From Kordia sp. TARA_039_SRF (GTDB lineage: Bacteria; Bacteroidota; Bacteroidia; Flavobacteriales; Flavobacteriaceae): 64,000 nucleotides of DNA. The first letter of the stretch is position 1. Each line of letters begins with the position of its first letter. Location of the stretch: contig SMNH02000002.1 in the NCBI GenBank assembly GCA_006383075.2, positions 321,127 through 385,126 of the forward strand. Reading direction: 5' to 3'. Shown in pieces: positions 7,822-17,300 of the stretch. Below the pieces are notes generated by a model. The model was not told where the DNA came from, searched no databases, and saw only the letters and a list, made by a program, of their open reading frames with translations. Position numbers and translations under genes: made by a program.

Positions 7822-8289
7822 ATGGTCATAGATATTATAGACGAGCAATATTTTAAGAAAACTAAATTTAGAAGAATACTTTCTAAAATAGTTTTATTCA
7901 TGTTTATTGTATGTATCACATTATTTGCCATGATTGGGTTATTTTCTTTAACTGATTATCAAGTTTATCTTGATATATTATGGTTTATTTTTATAAGTTT
8001 ATTTTTCATTATTTATTTCTTCGATCAGTCGCTTTATATAAGAAGCGGGACTATTCATTTTGAAAATAATTTGATGATTATTACTCGTGAAGATACTACT
8101 GAACATCTTGACTTAACTAGCATTGCTAAAATAAAGTTCAAAAAAACAGGTCGTAAATGGTTTATACTCGAAATAGGAAAACAACAGATTTTAGTTGAGC
8201 TTACACTTGACAAAAAACTAAAGCTTTTTAACAAGCTAGAACAGTATACAGTAAAGGTTATACAGCCAAAAAAATGGTATCAATTTTAA
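7822..8289 (+). CDS. Hypothetical membrane protein with two TM helices
   Basis: 155 residues from the ATG at 7822 (a longer in-frame start at 7783 would lie in the control region of the ABC-F gene). Two closely spaced hydrophobic stretches are seen near residues 25-45 (VLFMFIVCITLFAMIGLF) and 55-72 (ILWFIFISLFFIIYFF). They are followed by a hydrophilic part with beta-strand pattern (GTIHFENNLMIITRE, FILEIGKQQILVEL), like the small PH-like membrane proteins common in Bacteroidetes. No enzyme motif. Base composition is more AT-rich than its neighbours. Function unknown; a divergent partner of the ABC-F gene only by position. Confidence 0.65.
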   Translation: MVIDIIDEQYFKKTKFRRILSKIVLFMFIVCITLFAMIGLFSLTDYQVYLDILWFIFISLFFIIYFFDQSLYIRSGTIHFENNLMIITREDTTEHLDLTSIAKIKFKKTGRKWFILEIGKQQILVELTLDKKLKLFNKLEQYTVKVIQPKKWYQF

Positions 8290-8418
8290 AGTATCCAGTA
8301 TATATTTAACTACTATACTTACATATTTTTCTTATATTTATTTTAGTTTTGTATGAATTTTACTTTTTTTTTATAAAAAGCCATAATTAAGCTTTTTCAA
8401 ACTCACTGTACCTTTTTG

Positions 8419-9015
8419 ATGTCAGAAGCAACTTCAATTGTATATCAAATTTATCATGACAAACAGCTTTCATTTACGAAAGCTGAAGTCAATTTTATTG
8501 AAAAAAAATATCAAAAAGTTACGTTTAAAAAAGGCGCTATTGTGTTACGTGCTGGCGAAAAAGTAGATTATCAATATTTTGTGGCAGACGGTTGTTTGAG
8601 AACGTATTTAATCTCCAAATCAGGAAAAGAACACACCATTCAATTTGCCATCAAAGGTTGGTGGATTAGCGATTATATCGGCTTTTTCTCTGGAACTGAT
8701 GCTGTGCTTACTATCGAATGTTTGGAAGATGCTACACTTTACAAAGTCTCCAGAAGTGATGTAGAAGAAATCTTCAATCAAGTTCCCCAAACCGAACGCT
8801 TTATTCGTAAAAAGCTAGAACGCTCGTTTGTTAGTTTTCAAAAACGAATTTTAGCCAACTTATCACAAACCGCCAAAGAACGTTATCTCAATTTTGCTCA
8901 CGATTATCCACATGTAGAGCAATCGGTTAAAAATTATCATATTGCTTCCTATTTGGGAATTACTACTGAAAGTTTGAGTCGAATTCGCAAAGAAATTGGA
9001 ATCACACATTCTTAA
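8419..9015 (+). CDS. Crp/Fnr-family regulator
   Basis: A 198-residue Crp/Fnr-type protein. Residues 10-120 form a cyclic-nucleotide-binding-like beta roll (FKKGAIVLRAGEKVDYQYFV, then IQFAIKGWWISDYIGF), typical of the Bacteroidetes group that lacks the cAMP phosphate-binding motif. The C-terminus carries a short helix-turn-helix (YHIASYLGITTESLSRIRKE). The ATG at 8419 was preferred over a TTG three bases earlier. The DJ-1 lipoprotein gene follows 58 bp downstream with its own promoter, so this regulator may control that gene; that is inference. Confidence 0.88.
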   Translation: MSEATSIVYQIYHDKQLSFTKAEVNFIEKKYQKVTFKKGAIVLRAGEKVDYQYFVADGCLRTYLISKSGKEHTIQFAIKGWWISDYIGFFSGTDAVLTIECLEDATLYKVSRSDVEEIFNQVPQTERFIRKKLERSFVSFQKRILANLSQTAKERYLNFAHDYPHVEQSVKNYHIASYLGITTESLSRIRKEIGITHS

Positions 9016-9047
9016 CATATATCAATTTTTTTTTCGTTTTAAAAAAA

Positions 9048-9055
9048 TATATTTG
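9048..9055 (+). promoter_or_regulatory. -7 promoter box TATATTTG of the DJ-1/PfpI gene
   Basis: Exact TAnnTTTG match 18 bp before the ATG at 9074. It lies inside the longer reading frame from 8996 and supports the later start. Confidence 0.55.
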
Positions 9056-9073
9056 CAAAATAATCATTCCCCT

Positions 9074-9841
9074 ATGAAATATATAATGAGTGTACTCGCT
9101 GTCATTATAGTGATAACGGCATGTACATTAACTGAAAAAAAACCTCAAAAAGAACCTCAACAAATGAAAAAAGTATTATTTGTTTTAACGAGCCACGATC
9201 AATTAGGAAACACGGGAGAAAAAACGGGTTTTTGGATTGAAGAATTCGCTGCGCCGTATTACACGTTAAAAGATGAAGGTGTCAATATTACGTTAGCTTC
9301 TCCCAAAGGAGGACAGCCGCCAATTGACCCAAAAAGTGCCGCTGATGATGCACAAACACCAGCTACTAAACGATTTAATGCTGACAAAGAAACGCAGCAA
9401 TTATTAGCAAATACCACGCAATTGGACAAGGTAAACGCTACAGATTATGATGCCATTTTTTACCCTGGCGGACACGGTCCTTTGTGGGATTTATCTGAAA
9501 ACCCAACTTCTATCAAACTTATTGAATCTTTTTACCAAAGTAACAAACCTGTTGCTGCAGTATGTCATGCACCTGCAGTTTTTAAAAGCACAAAAAATGT
9601 AGATGGAACACCGTTAGTTCAAGGTAAAAAAGTTACTGGTTTTTCAAATGCTGAAGAAGAAGCGGTACAATTAACAGACGTAGTGCCATTTTTAGTTGAA
9701 GAAATGCTAAAAGAAAATGGCGGAACCTACAGTAAAGCTGAAAACTGGAACCCACACGTTGTAAAAGACGGTTTGTTGATTACAGGACAAAATCCTGCAT
9801 CTTCCGAGAAAGTAGCCGAAATGCTTTTAGAAGCATTGTAG
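9074..9841 (+). CDS. DJ-1/PfpI-family lipoprotein (class I glutamine-amidotransferase-like)
   Basis: A 255-residue exported protein. The ATG at 9074 gives a clean lipoprotein signal with lipobox VITAC; the longer frame from 8996 would bury it. The mature part is a DJ-1/PfpI fold close to the Hsp31-like group: KVLFVLTSHDQ as first strand, TGFWIEEFAAPYY with the conserved Glu, DAIFYPGGHGPLWDL, and the nucleophile elbow AAVCHAPAVF with the Cys. Relatives are glyoxalases/chaperones or general stress proteins. A lipid-anchored member is unusual because most are cytoplasmic. It follows a Crp-type regulator gene and ends at a strong terminator. Confidence 0.88.
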   Translation: MKYIMSVLAVIIVITACTLTEKKPQKEPQQMKKVLFVLTSHDQLGNTGEKTGFWIEEFAAPYYTLKDEGVNITLASPKGGQPPIDPKSAADDAQTPATKRFNADKETQQLLANTTQLDKVNATDYDAIFYPGGHGPLWDLSENPTSIKLIESFYQSNKPVAAVCHAPAVFKSTKNVDGTPLVQGKKVTGFSNAEEEAVQLTDVVPFLVEEMLKENGGTYSKAENWNPHVVKDGLLITGQNPASSEKVAEMLLEAL

Positions 9842-9866
9842 AAAATATCTCAATCATCAATATGTT

Positions 9867-9906
9867 TAAAAAAAGGGAACTTACGCAATTGTAAGTTCCC
9901 TTTTTA
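9867..9906. terminator. Bidirectional intrinsic terminator
   Basis: Perfect 10-bp stem GGGAACTTAC/GTAAGTTCCC (9875-9884 and 9891-9900) with a 6-base loop, preceded by an A run and followed by a T run. It works for both the DJ-1 gene and the convergent small membrane protein gene. Confidence 0.92.
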
Positions 9907-9924
9907 TCTTTGTCCTTTTCGTAT

Positions 9925-10089
9925 TTAGGAATCTTTTTTTGCTTCTTTCCACTCGTCAAAACGTTCTTTTAAAGCGCCTCCTACCCAATATGGTACGATA
10001 AACGTTAATAAAAGAATCATTAACCAAAATCCAATGGTTAAAATAGTAAGGAAAGCTAAGAAGCCTAAATATTGATCAAATTCAAACAT
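9925..10089 (-). CDS. Small membrane protein, 54 residues
   Basis: The ATG at 10089 (MFEFDQYLGF) gives a 54-residue protein with one long hydrophobic stretch (about residues 8-38, including FLTILTIGFWLMILLLTFIV) and a charged tail KERFDEWKEAKKDS. A start at 10140 would add 17 residues with poor membrane-protein character. No family recognised. It sits between a bidirectional terminator and the metallophosphoesterase gene, reading away from the latter's stop. Confidence 0.6.
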   Translation of the reverse strand: MFEFDQYLGFLAFLTILTIGFWLMILLLTFIVPYWVGGALKERFDEWKEAKKDS

Positions 10090-10179
10090 ATTTTCCGGAA
10101 TTTTATCGAATTCAGCACAAAGATATTGGTTTCTATTCAATATTCATACTGAATCGGATAGAATTATTAACAAGGAATT

Positions 10180-11583
10180 TTAATTTTTGTGAACATCTAC
10201 CGCATCTTCATGAATCAACTTTACATCCTGATTACTTTTAGCGCCTAAGGTCATATTTACATGCGTGACTACTTCTTTGTCTGACTCGTTTGCTAAGGTT
10301 GTAAAAATAGGCGTATTGGGTTTGGTAACTTTGTAAACTTGACTAAATGTATAACTGGAATCTTTCACAAAAACAAAGTCCGTATTATTTACTTTTTGTA
10401 AAGTGTCGGTCTTTTGTGTTGGAGATGCAAAATACGTTTCAAAATCTAACAAACTAAAATTGCTGGTATCATAGGTAAATATTTTAAACGCAGGATTGTT
10501 ATCATGATTTACGGCAATGCCAGGCGTGGAAATGGAGAATGAAACCATATCTTTCGGATTGTTTGGAGTCCCAGCAGCTGGTGGCGTTGCGTTGTAAATT
10601 CTACGTAAGCCGTCTGTATGTGTATGTCCATTCAACAATCCTGTAACATTAGATTTATAAGTTGCCAACAAACTGATAAATCCGTCGTGTAGTTTATGTG
10701 TATTTCCTGCTAAATCTTTATACATAAGTGCAGGATTCCACATTGGTTTTCCGCCATAACCATCAATTCCAACAGGAATATGCATCATAATCATAACGCG
10801 ATCATCTTTTCCTAAACCTTGCAATACACCTTCTAGCCAATGCATTTGTTCTTGTGTTGCTTCTTGCTGCGAAATATGATCGTCACCGTACACATATTCA
10901 CCTGCTGCATTTTTTTTGCTATTATAAGCGATGTGATAATCACCTGCTGCATCTTTATCTTCTTTGGCAGAAAAAATCACTGTATTTAAAGCAATGACTT
11001 TTAAGGTGTTTTTTCCGTCTATGATATCTACTGAATAATATCCGAAATCTTCTTTAAAATCTAAATTGGCAATTTTTACAGAAGAAGAATTCGCATTAAG
11101 CACAGGCCACGGATTGATGCTGTCTTTATCTTTTTTCAGTACAGTATTGTTATTGCCATTAGCAAACGAATGATAATCTCCTTCAAGCGAATCATTATTT
11201 CCTGGTAAATATAAAATTGGAATCTTAATATCGAGATTTCGTAAATTTTCCAGCATAATATGTGAGTTTTGCGCGCGGACAGCATCAATATACGCTGGCA
11301 AATCGCCCAAATACACCATAAATTTTGGCTGCTCTTGCTTTACAACAGCTTCAATTTTTGTTTTCGCTCTGCTCCATAATTGTGTTCCAGAAACATTTCC
11401 AAATTCAGTCGTTGGCATACTTCCATCAATATGAACATCTGAAAGTGACAAAAATGTACTCGTGCTAGAACTATCTATGACAACATTAGGTTTCGGATTG
11501 GGAGTTGGTGTTGGTTTTTTTTTGTCTTTACAGGATAAAACACACAGCAATAACAGCGCGATGTAGAAAAAAGTGGTCTTCAT
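10180..11583 (-). CDS. Calcineurin-like metallophosphoesterase lipoprotein
   Basis: A 467-residue exported protein with lipobox LLCVLSC (Cys18) and a Pro/Thr linker (KPTPTPNPKPN). The metal-binding blocks of the calcineurin-like fold are all present: LSDVHIDG (D and H), YLGDLPAY, YLPGNNDS (GNxD version of GNHD), MMMHIPVG and LNGHTHTDG. The order and spacing resemble the acid-sphingomyelinase-like branch of secreted phosphodiesterases. The C-terminal 100 residues form an extra domain often seen in that group. Probable role: surface or periplasmic phosphodiesterase or phosphatase; the substrate is not readable. Confidence 0.85.
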   Translation of the reverse strand: MKTTFFYIALLLLCVLSCKDKKKPTPTPNPKPNVVIDSSSTSTFLSLSDVHIDGSMPTTEFGNVSGTQLWSRAKTKIEAVVKQEQPKFMVYLGDLPAYIDAVRAQNSHIMLENLRNLDIKIPILYLPGNNDSLEGDYHSFANGNNNTVLKKDKDSINPWPVLNANSSSVKIANLDFKEDFGYYSVDIIDGKNTLKVIALNTVIFSAKEDKDAAGDYHIAYNSKKNAAGEYVYGDDHISQQEATQEQMHWLEGVLQGLGKDDRVMIMMHIPVGIDGYGGKPMWNPALMYKDLAGNTHKLHDGFISLLATYKSNVTGLLNGHTHTDGLRRIYNATPPAAGTPNNPKDMVSFSISTPGIAVNHDNNPAFKIFTYDTSNFSLLDFETYFASPTQKTDTLQKVNNTDFVFVKDSSYTFSQVYKVTKPNTPIFTTLANESDKEVVTHVNMTLGAKSNQDVKLIHEDAVDVHKN

Positions 11584-11934
11584 TTTTAGTAGTTTTTATT
11601 GGTTTTGGTCAAAAACACAAGATACTAAAAACGTCCACAATCTCTTACAAGTAGTTTTACCCTATTTTCTCAACATACGTTATTGCGATAAAATCTTTCA
11701 AATCTTATTTATTTCTAAAATATATTTCAATTCAATTTAGAAAATAATGATAAAAAACGTTCATTAAATATCAGTTTTTCAAAATTTTCAAAAATAATTG
11801 ATTCCCTCAATCCATGATTATTCCTATCCTCAAAATTAGGTTTCCAAAAATACTCACACGCGCACTGTTTTTCCCTTTTTTAATTCCTTTTAACACAAAA
11901 AATCGTAATTTTGTACTGGAAAAAAACCAATCAG
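11584..11934. other. Divergent intergenic region of the phosphoesterase and fumC
   Basis: 351 bp, AT-rich, without a credible gene. It holds the TAATTTTG -7 box of fumC at 11906-11913; the phosphoesterase promoter was not clear. Confidence 0.5.
11906..11913 (+). promoter_or_regulatory. -7 promoter box TAATTTTG of fumC
   Basis: Matches TAnnTTTG, 21 bp before the ATG at 11935. It lies upstream of and overlaps the alternative start at 11911, which supports the later start. Confidence 0.5.
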
Positions 11935-13332
11935 ATGGAATACAGAATTGAAAAAGATACGATGGGCGAAGTAAAAGTTCCCGCAGATAAAATCTGGGGA
12001 GCACAAACAGAACGCTCAAGAAATAATTTTAAAATCGGCGCGCCTGCAAGCATGCCGTTAGAAGTAGTGTACGGATTCGCTTATTTAAAAAAAGCGGCGG
12101 CGTTTACCAACTGCGAATTAGGCGTATTACCAATAGAAAAAAGAGACTTAATTGCTGCGGTTTGTGATGAAATTCTAGCTGGAAAACACGATGACCAATT
12201 TCCGTTGGTTGTATGGCAGACAGGTTCTGGAACGCAATCCAACATGAACGTAAATGAAGTAATTGCCAACAGAGCGCATCAATTAGCAGGAAAGAAAATT
12301 GGAGAAGGCGAAAAAACCATTCAACCAAATGACGATGTCAACAAATCACAATCGTCAAACGATACCTTTCCTACAGGAATGCACATAGCGGCATACAAAA
12401 AAATTGTAGAAACGACCATTCCAGGCGTAAAACAATTACGCGATACCTTAAAGAAAAAATCAGAAGAATTTAAAGATGTCGTAAAAATTGGGAGAACGCA
12501 CTTGATGGACGCCACGCCGTTAACGCTTGGACAAGAATTCTCTGGCTATGTATCGCAATTAGATCACGGATTAAAAGCCTTACAAAACACCTTACCACAT
12601 TTAAGCGAATTGGCGTTAGGAGGAACTGCCGTTGGAACGGGATTAAACACGCCAAAAGGATACGCCAAACGTGTTTCTGAATTCATCGCGCGTTTTACAG
12701 AATTGCCTTTTATCACTGCTGAAAACAAATTTGAAGCTTTAGCAGCTCACGATGCTATGGTAGAAACGCACGGCGCTTTAAAATTACTAGCTGTTTCGTT
12801 AAACAAAATCGCGAATGACATTCGTCTCATGGCATCTGGACCACGTTCAGGAATTGGGGAACTAATCATTCCTGCTAACGAGCCTGGAAGTTCTATCATG
12901 CCTGGAAAAGTGAATCCAACACAATGCGAAGCGTTGACAATGGTATGTGCGCAAGTCATGGGAAACGATGTTGCCGTTACTGTCGGTGGAACGCAAGGAC
13001 ACTATGAACTCAACGTGTTCAAACCAATGATGATTTACAATGTATTGCAATCGGCACAATTGATTGGCGATGCCTGTGTAAGTTTTGATGTAAACTGTGC
13101 TACGGGAATTGAACCAAATCACGGAAGAATTAAAGAATTGGTCAACAACTCTCTAATGTTAGTCACTGCGTTGAACACCAAAATTGGGTATTACAAAGCG
13201 GCTGAAATCGCGAATACAGCACATCAAAACGAAACTACGTTGCGTGAAGAAGCTATCAACTTAGGCTACGTAACTCCAGAAGAATATGACGAATGGGTGA
13301 AACCTGAAGATATGGTTGGCTCATTAAAATAA
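11935..13332 (+). CDS. fumC: Fumarate hydratase class II
   Basis: A 465-residue class II fumarase, the iron-free tetrameric enzyme that interconverts fumarate and L-malate in the TCA cycle. Starting at [16 protein letters not shown] gives the standard N-terminus and length. Seen: [12 protein letters not shown] (about 22-33), [14 protein letters not shown] (substrate binding), [28 protein letters not shown] with the catalytic-base His region, and the fumarase/aspartase signature [13 protein letters not shown]. Single gene with its own promoter; the downstream gap carries a heptad repeat tract. Cytoplasmic housekeeping enzyme. Confidence 0.97.
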   Translation: MEYRIEKDTMGEVKVPADKIWGAQTERSRNNFKIGAPASMPLEVVYGFAYLKKAAAFTNCELGVLPIEKRDLIAAVCDEILAGKHDDQFPLVVWQTGSGTQSNMNVNEVIANRAHQLAGKKIGEGEKTIQPNDDVNKSQSSNDTFPTGMHIAAYKKIVETTIPGVKQLRDTLKKKSEEFKDVVKIGRTHLMDATPLTLGQEFSGYVSQLDHGLKALQNTLPHLSELALGGTAVGTGLNTPKGYAKRVSEFIARFTELPFITAENKFEALAAHDAMVETHGALKLLAVSLNKIANDIRLMASGPRSGIGELIIPANEPGSSIMPGKVNPTQCEALTMVCAQVMGNDVAVTVGGTQGHYELNVFKPMMIYNVLQSAQLIGDACVSFDVNCATGIEPNHGRIKELVNNSLMLVTALNTKIGYYKAAEIANTAHQNETTLREEAINLGYVTPEEYDEWVKPEDMVGSLK

Positions 13333-13423
13333 TTCTTTTTACAGAAACAATTTAAAAGGTTGTTTGAAAAACTTAATGTTGTAGTTTATACACTAGTTGA
13401 GTTTTTTGGATGACCTTTTTTTA

Positions 13424-13451
13424 GTTTCTGGTTGCTAGTTGCTGGTTGTTC
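13424..13451 (+). repeat. Heptad tract GTTTCTG-GTTGCTA-GTTGCTG-GTTGTTC
   Basis: Four consecutive 7-bp units of the type GTTnCTn downstream of fumC. Same class of degenerate heptad tract as those flanking the four-helix-bundle genes at 23.3 and 25.0 kb, but with another word and no gene inside. Confidence 0.7.
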
Positions 13452-13565
13452 TTTTTTTTCACTTTATCTTTTTTTGAAAACGTTAAACCTTACAAATCTC
13501 ATCGCTTTTTATTTTACTAAAAATTATTTCTATCTTTCAATACAAAGAAATCAAAACGACACCTC

Positions 13566-14108
13566 ATGGACAAAGCTTTAGAAACAATGATTACCAACAT
13601 GCCTGGCAAAACGGGAAAATCGTTGGAAGAATGGTTAAAAATCCTAAAAACAAAAACATTTACAAAACATTCAGAAGCAGTCAATTTTCTCAAAAAAGAA
13701 CATGGCGTTACGCACGGTTTTGCCAATACTATTATGCATCTTTCCAAAAATGATACGACTACAGAAATCGATTTGGTAGCAGCACAATACGAAAAGAAAC
13801 CAGATTTAAAACCTATCTACGATGCGCTTAAATCCTATATAGAAACCTTAGGAAACGACATCGAATTCGCACCCAAAAAAGCCTATGTGAGTGTTCGCAG
13901 AAAAAAGCAATTCGCCATCATACAACCTTCTACCAAAACACGTGTAGATGTAGGTTTAAACCTAAAAGGAACAGAAGCTACAGATATCCTAGAAAACTCA
14001 GGAAGTTTCAGCGCCATGTGCACACATAGAATTCGCTTAACAAACACCGAAGATATTTCAGAAGCTGTAAAAAACTGGTTAAAAGAAGCCTTCGAAGCTG
14101 CTGGGTGA
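13566..14108 (+). CDS. DUF4287/DUF5655 protein
   Basis: A 180-residue cytoplasmic protein of two small domains. Residues 1-60 (GKTGKSLEEWLKILK, then FLKKEHGVTHGFANTI) are the DUF4287 pattern, a helical domain. Residues 75-180 (YDALKSYIETLG, APKKAYVSVRRKKQFAIIQPS, RVDVGLNLKG, HRIRLT) match DUF5655, a domain with a nuclease-like beta core of unproven activity. The two domains occur together in many bacteria as a conserved hypothetical. It stands alone between repeat tracts (13424-13451 and 14124-14187). Confidence 0.8.
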   Translation: MDKALETMITNMPGKTGKSLEEWLKILKTKTFTKHSEAVNFLKKEHGVTHGFANTIMHLSKNDTTTEIDLVAAQYEKKPDLKPIYDALKSYIETLGNDIEFAPKKAYVSVRRKKQFAIIQPSTKTRVDVGLNLKGTEATDILENSGSFSAMCTHRIRLTNTEDISEAVKNWLKEAFEAAG

Positions 14109-14123
14109 TTTTTTTAATGTAAC

Positions 14124-14187
14124 AATTAATCAATGAAAAAATGTAGCAATTAAGCAATGTGATAATTTGATAATGTGCCAATTTGAT
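14124..14187 (+). repeat. Period-8 repeat tract, eight AATNNNNN octads
   Basis: Eight uninterrupted octads, each starting AAT: AATTAATC, AATGAAAA, AATGTAGC, AATTAAGC, AATGTGAT, AATTTGAT, AATGTGCC, AATTTGAT. The exact 8-bp period is not due to coding. Similar tracts occur in gene gaps of many Flavobacteria; function unknown. The remainder of the gap to 14324 is simple-sequence-like DNA with no gene. Confidence 0.8.
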
Positions 14188-14324
14188 AATTAAACACTCA
14201 CAAGCTAACCAACTCACCTACCAACATACCAAAAGCAAAGCGACACCAAAAAATGTTAAAAACAACGTGAATAACTCCAAAATTATCATCAAAAATAATA
14301 CGCTAAAATCTGAGTAAAAAAATG

Positions 14325-14332
14325 TAAATTTG
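14325..14332 (+). promoter_or_regulatory. -7 promoter box TAAATTTG of purL
   Basis: Exact TAnnTTTG match 34 bp before the purL ATG at 14367. No PurR-like site or riboswitch was recognised in the leader. Confidence 0.6.
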
Positions 14333-14366
14333 CCTTTTCAAAACAACAACACACAAAACATATAGA

Positions 14367-17300
14367 ATGATTCATTTCTTTGGAAACGTACACAGCAAAG
14401 TATTTGCTGTTCAAACAGTAAAAGAATTATCAACAGAAAACGTTGCAAAGCTCAACTGGCTTTTTGGCAATACCACGAAAATCGAACAAGCATCATTGGA
14501 TGCTTTTTTTGTTGGTCCTAGAGCCGCAATGATTACGCCTTGGAGTACCAACGCAGTCGAAATCACCCAAAACATGGGAATTGAAGGCATTATCCGTATT
14601 GAGGAATTTAAAGCTGTGGCGGAAGATTTTTCAGAGTTTGATCCGATGATTTCTCAAAAATTCAACGGACTGCATCAAGATACTTTTACCATTGCCATTG
14701 AACCTGAAGCCATTTTGGAAATTGATGACATTGCGGCTTACAATGAACAAGAAGGGTTGGCACTAAGCACTGAAGAAATTGAATATCTGAACGATTTAGC
14801 GAAAAAGCTCAATAGAAAATTGACGGATTCTGAAGTGTTTGGCTTTTCACAAGTGAATTCAGAACACTGCCGACATAAAATTTTCAATGGAACTTTCGTG
14901 ATTGACGGTGAAGAAAAACCAACATCGTTATTCAAACTTATCAAAGAAACCTCTAAACAACATCCAAACGATATTGTTTCTGCATATAAAGACAATGTAG
15001 CTTTTGTAAAAGGTCCTAAAGTGCAGCAATTTGCTCCAAAATCTGCCGATAAACCCGATTTTTACGAAGTGCAAGAATTTGATTCTGTCATCTCGCTAAA
15101 AGCGGAAACACACAACTTCCCTACTACGGTTGAACCGTTTAACGGAGCTGCAACAGGTTCAGGAGGTGAAATTCGCGACAGATTGGCGGGCGGACAAGGC
15201 TCATTACCTTTAGCTGGAACTGCAGTGTACATGACAGCGTATTCTCGTTTGGAAGAAGCAAAACCTTGGGAAAACGCTATGCCAGCACGCGATTGGCTCT
15301 ACCAAACACCAATCGATATCTTAATCAAAGCATCTAATGGAGCATCTGATTTTGGAAACAAATTCGGGCAACCGTTAATCTGTGGTTCCGTATTGACCTT
15401 TGAACACGATGAAGCTTCCGACAATTTAAACGTAACGTCGCGAAAGTTAGGGTATGACAAAGTCATTATGCAAGCAGGCGGAATTGGTTACGGAAAAGCA
15501 AATCAAGCTATCAAACACATACCAAAAACGGGGGATAAAGTCGTAATTTTAGGTGGTGAAAACTACCGAATTGGAATGGGCGGCGCGGCAGTTTCATCTG
15601 CAGATACGGGAGAATTCTCTACAGGAATTGAATTGAATGCAGTTCAACGTTCCAATCCTGAGATGCAAAAACGCGCAGCAAATGCCATTCGCGGTATGGT
15701 GGAAAGTGATGAAAATTATATTGTTTCTATTCACGATCATGGTGCGGGAGGACATTTGAATTGCTTGTCTGAATTGGTAGAAGAAACTGGTGGAAAAATT
15801 GATTTGGATAAATTGCCTGTGGGCGACCCAACACTTTCTGCAAAAGAAATTATCGGAAATGAATCGCAAGAACGTATGGGATTGGTGATTGCGGACGAAC
15901 ATATAGAAACACTGAACAAAATTGCGCAACGCGAACGCTCTCCAATGTACACTGTTGGAGATGTAACGGGCGACGACCGTTTTACGTTTGAATCTGCCAC
16001 GAAAGGCGATAAGCCAATGGATTTAGCATTGAGCGATATGTTTGGAAGTTCACCAAAAACCATCATGAACGACAAAACGGTTTCGCGTAACTATGCGGCG
16101 CTTCAATACGATACAAACGAATTTGAGACATATCTCACGCAAGTGTTACAACTAGAAGCCGTAGCCTGTAAAGACTGGTTGACCAACAAAGTAGACCGTT
16201 GTGTTGGCGGAAAAGTTGCCAAACAACAATGTGCAGGTCCGTTGCAATTACCATTAAACAATGTAGGCGTCATGGCGTTGGATTATGCCGGAAAAGAAGG
16301 AATTGCCACTTCCGTAGGACACGCACCAATTTCAGGATTGATAAGTCCAACAGCAGGAAGTCGAAATGCGATTGCAGAAGCATTAAGCAATATTATTTGG
16401 GCGCCGTTAAAAGACGGATTGCAAAGTGTATCGCTTTCCGCAAACTGGATGTGGCCGTGTAAAAATGAAGGTGAAGATGCACGTTTGTACGAAGCGGTTG
16501 CTGCAATTTCAGCATTTGCAATTGACTTGGGCATCAACGTGCCAACAGGAAAAGATTCCTTGTCGATGAAGCAAAAATACCCGAATGAAGAAGTCATTTC
16601 TCCAGGAACGGTAGTTATTTCTGCGGCAGCCAACTGCAACGATATTACCAAAGTGGTAGAACCTGTATTTCGTAAAAATGCAGGCGATATTTACTATATC
16701 AATTTGTCTCAGGACGATTTTAAACTTGGCGGAAGTTCCTTTGCACAAACACTACACAAAATAGGCAACGAAACCCCTACCATTGTTGATGCTGCACAGT
16801 ATAAAAAGACGTTCAATGTGATGCAAGAACTCATCAAGCAAGATAAAATTGTGGCGGGACACGATGTCGCTTCTGGCGGATTGATAACGACACTGCTTGA
16901 ACTTTGCTTTGCGGATAACAATGTAGGAGCCAACTTGAACTTTGATGCGCTTAACGAAGCGGATTCTATCAAATTATTATTCTCAGAAAATAACGGAATC
17001 GTTTTTCAGGCAACTGACAATTCGGTAGAAACTACGCTTGAAGCTGCTGGAATTATGTTTTACCATCTTGGAAAAGTTACCGAGAGTGACCGATTAAACA
17101 TTAAAAATCAAGAAGATAAATTTAGCTTAAGCGTTGCAGAATATAGAGACACGTGGTACAAAACCTCGTTCCTACTCGACCAAAAACAAACGGCAAATGG
17201 TTTGGCGAAAGCACGCTATGAAAACTATAAAAATCAACCACTAACATACACATTCCCAACTCACTTTACAGGAAAAATTAACGATATGGTAGATGGTCGA

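Noticed and set aside
8416-8418. TTG start of the Crp-type gene
   Set aside because: An ATG follows directly in frame at 8419 and is the simpler start.
12081-13122. Minus-strand open frames over fumC, and similar frames over purL, fad genes and others
   Set aside because: They are shadows of strongly conserved genes on the other strand, with no own motif or promoter.
14124-14187. CRISPR array
   Set aside because: The period is 8 bp without spacers of 30 bp, so it is a short degenerate tandem repeat. The heptad tracts were rejected as CRISPR for the same reason.
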